This document shows, in pieces, positions 8,001 through 10,713 of a stretch of 10,713 nucleotides of DNA; positions within the stretch are counted from its first letter, which is position 1; every line of letters begins with the position of its first letter. The notes below the pieces were generated by a model. It searched no databases, had not been told where the DNA came from, and worked only from the letters and a program-made list of their open reading frames with translations. This DNA comes from JAFAVZ01 sp036009105 (lineage in GTDB: Bacteria > Acidobacteriota > Thermoanaerobaculia > Gp7-AA8): positions 1-10,713 of the forward strand of contig DASYMJ010000077.1 in assembly GCA_036009105.1 (NCBI GenBank). Direction: 5' to 3'. The position numbers and the translations under genes are program-made.

Positions 8001-10713
8001 TCCCCCCCGGCACCCTCGACACGGTGCAGATCAACGCCACCCACACCGTGATGCTCACCGCCAGCGCCACCTGCGCCGGCCTCGCCGTGAACAGCACCGG
8101 CTTCGTGAACGTCGGCATCAGCACCCTCACCGTGAACGGCGGCGCGACGGTGGACGGCACCGTCACCGTCGCCGGCAGCGGCTCGCTCACCCTCACCGGC
8201 ACGGCGAGCCTCGACGGCAGCGGCACGTTCAATCCGCCGGTCACCGTGCAGGGCAGCCGCACGGTGCTCAACACGGCGAACCTCAACTTCGACGGTGGCA
8301 TGGTCATCTCCGGCGGCGCGGTCCTCACCAACAACGGCCAGGTGCACGCCGACACCGCGGCCGGCATCCTCGGCAGCGGCTCGTTCACCAACGGCAACAA
8401 CGCCACGCTCAGCGTGGGCGGGCCGATGGCGCCGGCGCTCATCGCCTCCGCGCCGGGCAACTCCGTCGCGTACAACGGCGCCGCGCAGACGGTGCAGGCC
8501 ACCAGCTACCACTACCTGTTCCTCAGCGGCAGCGGCGCGAAGACGATGACCGGCGTCTCCTCCATCGCCGCCGATCTCTCCGTCAGCGGCTCCGCCGCGG
8601 TGACGGCCGGCGCGTCGATGACCATCGGCGGCTCGGTCAACGTCTTCAGCGGCTCGGCCAGCCTGATCCTCGGCTCCTTCACGCACAACGTGGCCGGCAA
8701 CTGGACGAACAACGGCACGGTCAACGCCGCCGGCTCGGTGGTGAACTTCAACGGCAACGCGGCCCAGACCATCGACCGCGGCAGCGCTTCCTTCGACGGG
8801 GTCACCTTCAACGGCAGCGGCACGAAGTCGATGAGCGGCGCCGGCCTGCTGACCACCGGCACGGTCAACATCAACGGCGGCGCCACCTTCGACGGCGGCT
8901 CGTTCACGCACCAGATCGGCGGCAGCTGGAACAACACCGGGACGTTCCTCACCGGCGCCTCGACGGTCGAACTGGTCAGCGCGACGCCCGCCAGCGTCAG
9001 GGGGACGTTCAACAACCTGAAGATCAACAAGCCGTCCGGCACGGCCACCCTGGCCCTTCCGGTCACAGTCGACGCCAGCGTGATCCTCACCGCCGGCACG
9101 CTCGATCTCGGCGGGAACAACCTCACGACGCTGGACCTGACCGGCCCGGGCGCGCTTTCGCTCGGCGGCGGCACGCTCCTGCTCGGCGGCAACAGCAACG
9201 GCTTTACCGGCACCTTCACGCCCGGCACCGGCACGGTCACCGTCAACGGCGCGGGGACGCAGTCGCTGCGCGGCGGCACGTACTACAACCTCACCATCGC
9301 CAAGACGAGCGGCACCGCGCTGCTGGCCTCCCCCACCACCGCCACGAACATGCTCTGGGTGGCCAGCGGCACGCTCTCCGACAACGGCAACCAGATCACC
9401 GGCGGCGCCGGCAGCACGCTGCAGGTCGATAACGGCGCCACGCTCAGCCTCGGCAGCGGCGCGCTCTCCACCAGCTTCCCCGGCGGCTTCACCACCAACA
9501 CCTTCGCCGCGGGCAGCGACGTGCTCTACGCCGCGGCCAACAGCGCGCAGCAGATCGCCTCCTTCCCCAACTACGGCTGGCTGACCGTCGACTCCGGCGG
9601 CGGCGCCGGCATCGTCAAGACGGTGGACGGCGGCGGCGTGATCAACGCGGTGCGCCTCGATCCCACCAACAGCGGCGGCACCCTCACCCTCGACCTGGCC
9701 GGCAAGACGGCGAACGTCTCCGGCAGCCTCGGCGGCGACGGCGCGATCTCCTTCGGCGTCTCCACCGGCAACATCAACCTTGGCGGCGACTTCACCAATA
9801 CCGGCACCTTCACCCGAGGGCTCTCCACCTTCACCTACAACGGCACGGGCAACCAGCAGGTGCGCGGCGTCAGCTACCAGAACCTGCAGATCAACAAGAT
9901 CGCCGGCAACGCGCAGCTCGCCGGCGCCGCCACCGTCTTCGGAAACCTGAACATCACCAACGGCTCGATCCAGGGCGGCACGCGCAACCTGACCGTGGAA
10001 GGATTGACCTTCAACAGCGGCAGCATCGATGCCGGCTCCGGCGTCTGGAGGTTCCGCGGCGACGTCACGAACAACAGCGTCTTCACCGGCTCGACCGGCA
10101 CCATCGTCCTCGACGGCGGCGCGGCGCAGACGTGGAGCGGCTCGATCATCGCCACCCTGAACAACCTGCAGATGGCGAACCTCAGCGGCCTGGCCCTGAA
10201 CCGCTCCATCAACGTGGGCGGCACGCTCGACCTGGCGGGCGGCATCATCAACGTCGCGCTGACCGAAGCGCTGACGGTGACGAGTGCGTCCGTGACGCGG
10301 ACCGCCGGATACGTGCGCGGCCCGCTGGCCATGAACCTGCCCAACGCCACCACCCGCACGTTCCACGTCGGCACGGCGAGCGGCTATGCGCCGGTCGACA
10401 TCCTCCCCAGCGGCTCGGGCCTGACCACCGTCACGGCGAAGCAGGGACCGCATCCCAATGCCATGACGGCGAGCCTGCTCCAGCGCTACTGGACCATCAG
10501 CACCGCCATCCCCACCGCCACGCTGCAGTACATCTGGAACGGGGGCGAGGCCGTCGGTACCGAGTCGGCGTACGTCATGGGCCGCTACAACGCCGGTTGG
10601 ACCCAGCCCGGCGGCACGGTCAACTCCACGCTCCACTTCGCGCAGATCGGCGGCGCGTCGCTGGCGGGCGACTGGACGGCCGGCGAGCCTTCCGCCTTCG
10701 CCGGCGTGGCCGA
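5057..10713 (+). CDS. Giant secreted beta-helix repeat protein with G8-like and IPT domains, 3' end outside the window
   Basis: The frame from ATG 5057 stays open to the window edge, giving 1885 residues. The start is chosen because it begins a clear signal peptide: a basic n-region with R4, R7 and R8, LLLCLFLLCAA, and a cut after PLLA before Q25. Cys17 lacks a lipobox. Order of parts: G8-like domain (about 29-100), beta-helix-type repeats (about 110-730), WTAGEPS-ending domain (738-875), IPT/TIG domain (881-958), second G8-like domain (963-1035), a second set of repeats (about 1040-1740), and a second WTAGEPS-ending domain (1746-1879). The repeats are Gly/Thr/Asn/Ser-rich, with turns such as GGNWTNNGT and AQTI..SFNNL. 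Cys is very rare. Such proteins usually form long right-handed beta-helices or filaments on or outside the cell, as adhesins or matrix proteins. The anchor or secretion signal should lie past the edge. Codon choice (GGC, ACC, AAC, GTC) is extreme. No enzyme motif is seen. Adhesion is inference from family type. Confidence 0.93.
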   Translation, partial: MNIRAARRLLLCLFLLCAATPLLAQNVTFTSVQSGPWNDPNTWDVGGGQFPGDGSFHHVVIASGHTVTITNSALAADLTFTGGGSSRSLVIGAGQFLTVNGAVTFNDPLSPGVTNTLDVGSADATVGSVILTGGTGVNSISQLSIGSGTLTVNGGVTVSGSTSNAKLTFTGTGTLDLSGSLGNGATLTNFAGASGSLIRYSGTGAQTVGAYSYQRLTLNKTSGTATAGGTIDVAGSFTQTGGTFDLLLTTCTLSAGTDINGTVNGTLGLQFNGSLASLSGTGTVSAPVTFVTSKNINNGSTLTFASLTLQSGVTVTNGGVTTAGSIAGADATSTWTNTGTLKISGNLMTGAGTLDASFISNAVEYTGASQTIKPAAFYATLTLKGSGAVPVTGVSNILGDFNVAGTTLATLGGSIAVGGNVSVGAAATLSLGAFTHTVGGNWTNNGTLNAGTSTVNFNSGSGQNINNGAASFYSVQFTGAGLKSSPVSGLDVANDFTINLGSNFDGGSLTHKVGGNWTNSGTFSYGTSTIDFDGAAGTQTINSGSFYNITFSNAGPKTASGILAIQGSVTINSGATFNGGGVTHLVDGSWTNNGIYNGGSGTISFEGSSAQSIGASSFNNVIFTNAGLKTFTGALNIGGTLTINSGASVNAGSGVNLLSGNLTSDGTLTNSGNTWTLNGATQQTIGGTVPVAFASLTVTNLAGVALTQSFLVNNVLNIGTSIITTNASAVVMNGGSSLTRTTGWIYGEEKHKNATGFRTFDVGTPAGYSPLSMTITGTADTAVVAQSGTGCCTFNGANHLNQSWQLFSTAPVTADLTFTWPSPVAGNENNYVLGKYQAAAWTYPGGTVVPATHTGTVTAQAINATAANWTAGEPSSLGGAPPTVGSFSPTAGSQGVTVVLTGTNFTGATNVTFNSTPASFVVDSATQITTAVPAGATTGVIAVTNPDGTGSSAASFTVNAPGLIQSAGSGSWTAPATWVGGIPPGTLDTVQINATHTVMLTASATCAGLAVNSTGFVNVGISTLTVNGGATVDGTVTVAGSGSLTLTGTASLDGSGTFNPPVTVQGSRTVLNTANLNFDGGMVISGGAVLTNNGQVHADTAAGILGSGSFTNGNNATLSVGGPMAPALIASAPGNSVAYNGAAQTVQATSYHYLFLSGSGAKTMTGVSSIAADLSVSGSAAVTAGASMTIGGSVNVFSGSASLILGSFTHNVAGNWTNNGTVNAAGSVVNFNGNAAQTIDRGSASFDGVTFNGSGTKSMSGAGLLTTGTVNINGGATFDGGSFTHQIGGSWNNTGTFLTGASTVELVSATPASVRGTFNNLKINKPSGTATLALPVTVDASVILTAGTLDLGGNNLTTLDLTGPGALSLGGGTLLLGGNSNGFTGTFTPGTGTVTVNGAGTQSLRGGTYYNLTIAKTSGTALLASPTTATNMLWVASGTLSDNGNQITGGAGSTLQVDNGATLSLGSGALSTSFPGGFTTNTFAAGSDVLYAAANSAQQIASFPNYGWLTVDSGGGAGIVKTVDGGGVINAVRLDPTNSGGTLTLDLAGKTANVSGSLGGDGAISFGVSTGNINLGGDFTNTGTFTRGLSTFTYNGTGNQQVRGVSYQNLQINKIAGNAQLAGAATVFGNLNITNGSIQGGTRNLTVEGLTFNSGSIDAGSGVWRFRGDVTNNSVFTGSTGTIVLDGGAAQTWSGSIIATLNNLQMANLSGLALNRSINVGGTLDLAGGIINVALTEALTVTSASVTRTAGYVRGPLAMNLPNATTRTFHVGTASGYAPVDILPSGSGLTTVTAKQGPHPNAMTASLLQRYWTISTAIPTATLQYIWNGGEAVGTESAYVMGRYNAGWTQPGGTVNSTLHFAQIGGASLAGDWTAGEPSAFAGVA
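5141..5356 (+). other. G8-like domain, first copy
   Basis: Residues about 29-100 of the giant protein open with SGPWNDPNTWD (W37, W43), then FPGDGSFHHVVIASGHTVTI and strand-turn repeats. The pattern of W, W, a P-x-G-D turn, V-I, G and TV is that of G8-type domains found at the head of large extracellular beta-helix proteins. The call rests on pattern only; the identity to G8 itself is moderate. Confidence 0.55.
6371..7030 (+). repeat. Beta-helix repeat block, module 1 (units of 75 and 73 residues)
   Basis: The turn GGNWTN (or DGSWTN) begins at 6371, 6596 and 6815, giving units of 225 and 219 bp. Each unit runs GGNWTNNGT, then (S/G)T(V/I)(N/D/S)F, then AQ(T/S)I..SF-N-(V/I)-F, then G-KT, then TINSGA, then TH, before the next turn. 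A third unit decays after about 7030. Such steady turn spacing fits stacked coils of a beta-solenoid. Confidence 0.8.
7268..7681 (+). other. WTAGEPS-ending domain, first copy
   Basis: Residues 738-875 of the giant protein read LTRTTGWIYG, then RTFDVGTPAGYSPL, LNQSWQLF, LTFTWPSP, ENNYVLGKYQ, WTYPGGTV and end WTAGEPS. The text is globular, not repetitive, and it recurs near the end of the window. A vicinal Cys pair (C791-C792) occurs in this copy only. It sits between the beta-helix and the IPT domain, so it may cap the helix. I know no family name for it. Confidence 0.75.
7697..7930 (+). other. IPT/TIG domain
   Basis: Residues 881-958 start PPTVGSFSPTAGSQG and run VVLTGTNFTGATNVTFN, QITTAVPAGATTG and VTNPDG to SFTV. 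These are the hallmark steps of an IPT/TIG immunoglobulin-like fold (SP-G--G--V-I-G-F, then V-VP-G---G-I-V-NP-G). It acts as a linker between the first and second large modules. Confidence 0.9.
7943..8161 (+). other. G8-like domain, second copy
   Basis: Residues about 963-1035 read SGSWTAPATWVGGIPPG, then TVQINATHTVMLT and LTVNGGATV, parallel to the N-terminal copy: W972 matches W37, a distance of 935 residues. It follows the IPT domain directly and opens the second large module. Confidence 0.6.
8693..9000 (+). repeat. Beta-helix repeat block, module 2, in register with module 1
   Basis: The turn begins at 8693 (AGNWTN) and 8918 (GGSWNN), a unit of 225 bp. Three AQT-type motifs at residues 1144, 1237 and 1313 (the last reads ASVRG) match those at 370, 463 and 539 with the same offset of 774 residues. 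Bases 6373-6396 and 8695-8718 are identical over 24 bp, while the rest of the copies differ at many positions. This points to an old internal duplication with local conservation of the turn. Confidence 0.8.
10292..10693 (+). other. WTAGEPS-ending domain, second copy
   Basis: Residues 1746-1879 read VTRTAGYVRG, RTFHVGTASGYAPV, LQRYWTIS, LQYIWNGG, ESAYVMGRYN, WTQPGGTV and end GDWTAGEPS, step for step like the first copy at residues 738-875. The Cys pair of the first copy is absent. An IPT domain would be expected just past the window edge if the module order repeats. Confidence 0.75.

Noticed and set aside
6371..9000. Regular GC-rich repeats considered as a CRISPR array or DNA-level satellite
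   Set aside because: The period is about 225 bp, in frame, with mainly protein-level conservation; there are no short identical repeats with unique spacers.
5089..9432. A plus-strand frame of 1447 codons overlapping the giant gene
   Set aside because: It reads as Arg/His/Gln/Pro-rich text, while the frame from 5057 gives a signal peptide, an IPT domain and regular repeats over the same bases.
4868..10636. A stop-free minus-strand frame of 1922 codons opposite the giant gene
   Set aside because: Its codons are exact complements of the sense codons. A stop would need TTA, CTA or TCA in the sense frame, and the sense gene does not use these over this span. The translation is low-complexity Ala/Gly/Arg/Val text with no domain, signal peptide or motif.

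Overview
The window looks like chromosomal DNA from a high-GC Gram-negative bacterium. The architectures of the genes (VIT-VWA-TPR-DUF2135, Gly/Val-Gly-Gly repeats, a secreted HExxH family, a long IPT/G8-type surface protein) suggest Acidobacteriota to me. That placement is inference from family resemblance; no marker gene is present. GC is high throughout, with codons ending almost always in C or G. Because of that bias, long stop-free frames occur on every strand and most of them are shadows. I chose frames by coherent protein content, not by length.

Layout. Positions 1-3841 hold two minus-strand genes. The upstream one (3841-2867) encodes a secreted protein of a conserved but uncharacterised family. 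It is followed after 38 bp by a large exported VIT-VWA-TPR protein (2828 to beyond position 1) whose C-terminal DUF2135 domain is cut by the window edge. A 68-bp divergent gap (3842-3909) separates them from two plus-strand genes. The first (3910-4926) is a putative HExxH metallopeptidase-like protein; its conserved part ends near 4800 and the rest of its frame looks like non-coding read-through. At 4802-4861, in another frame, there is a short coding-like tail ending in a stop, which could be a gene relic or the sign of a frameshift. The second (5057 to beyond 10713) is a giant secreted repeat protein of at least 1885 residues. It has its own extended -10 promoter at 4931-4939 and a leader of about 110 nt that contains a strong bulged hairpin (4967-5011).

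The giant protein is the main content. It begins with a signal peptide and is built as a duplicated very large module: G8-like domain, beta-helix-type repeats, then a domain of about 135 residues ending in WTAGEPS. An IPT/TIG domain joins the first module to the second. Part of the second module is in register with the first at an exact offset of 774 residues (2322 bp).

All four gene products appear exported (the case is weakest for the HExxH protein), so the window reads as a cell-envelope or extracellular region. Nothing in it ties the four into one pathway. I see no rRNA, tRNA, CRISPR array, transposase or integrase.
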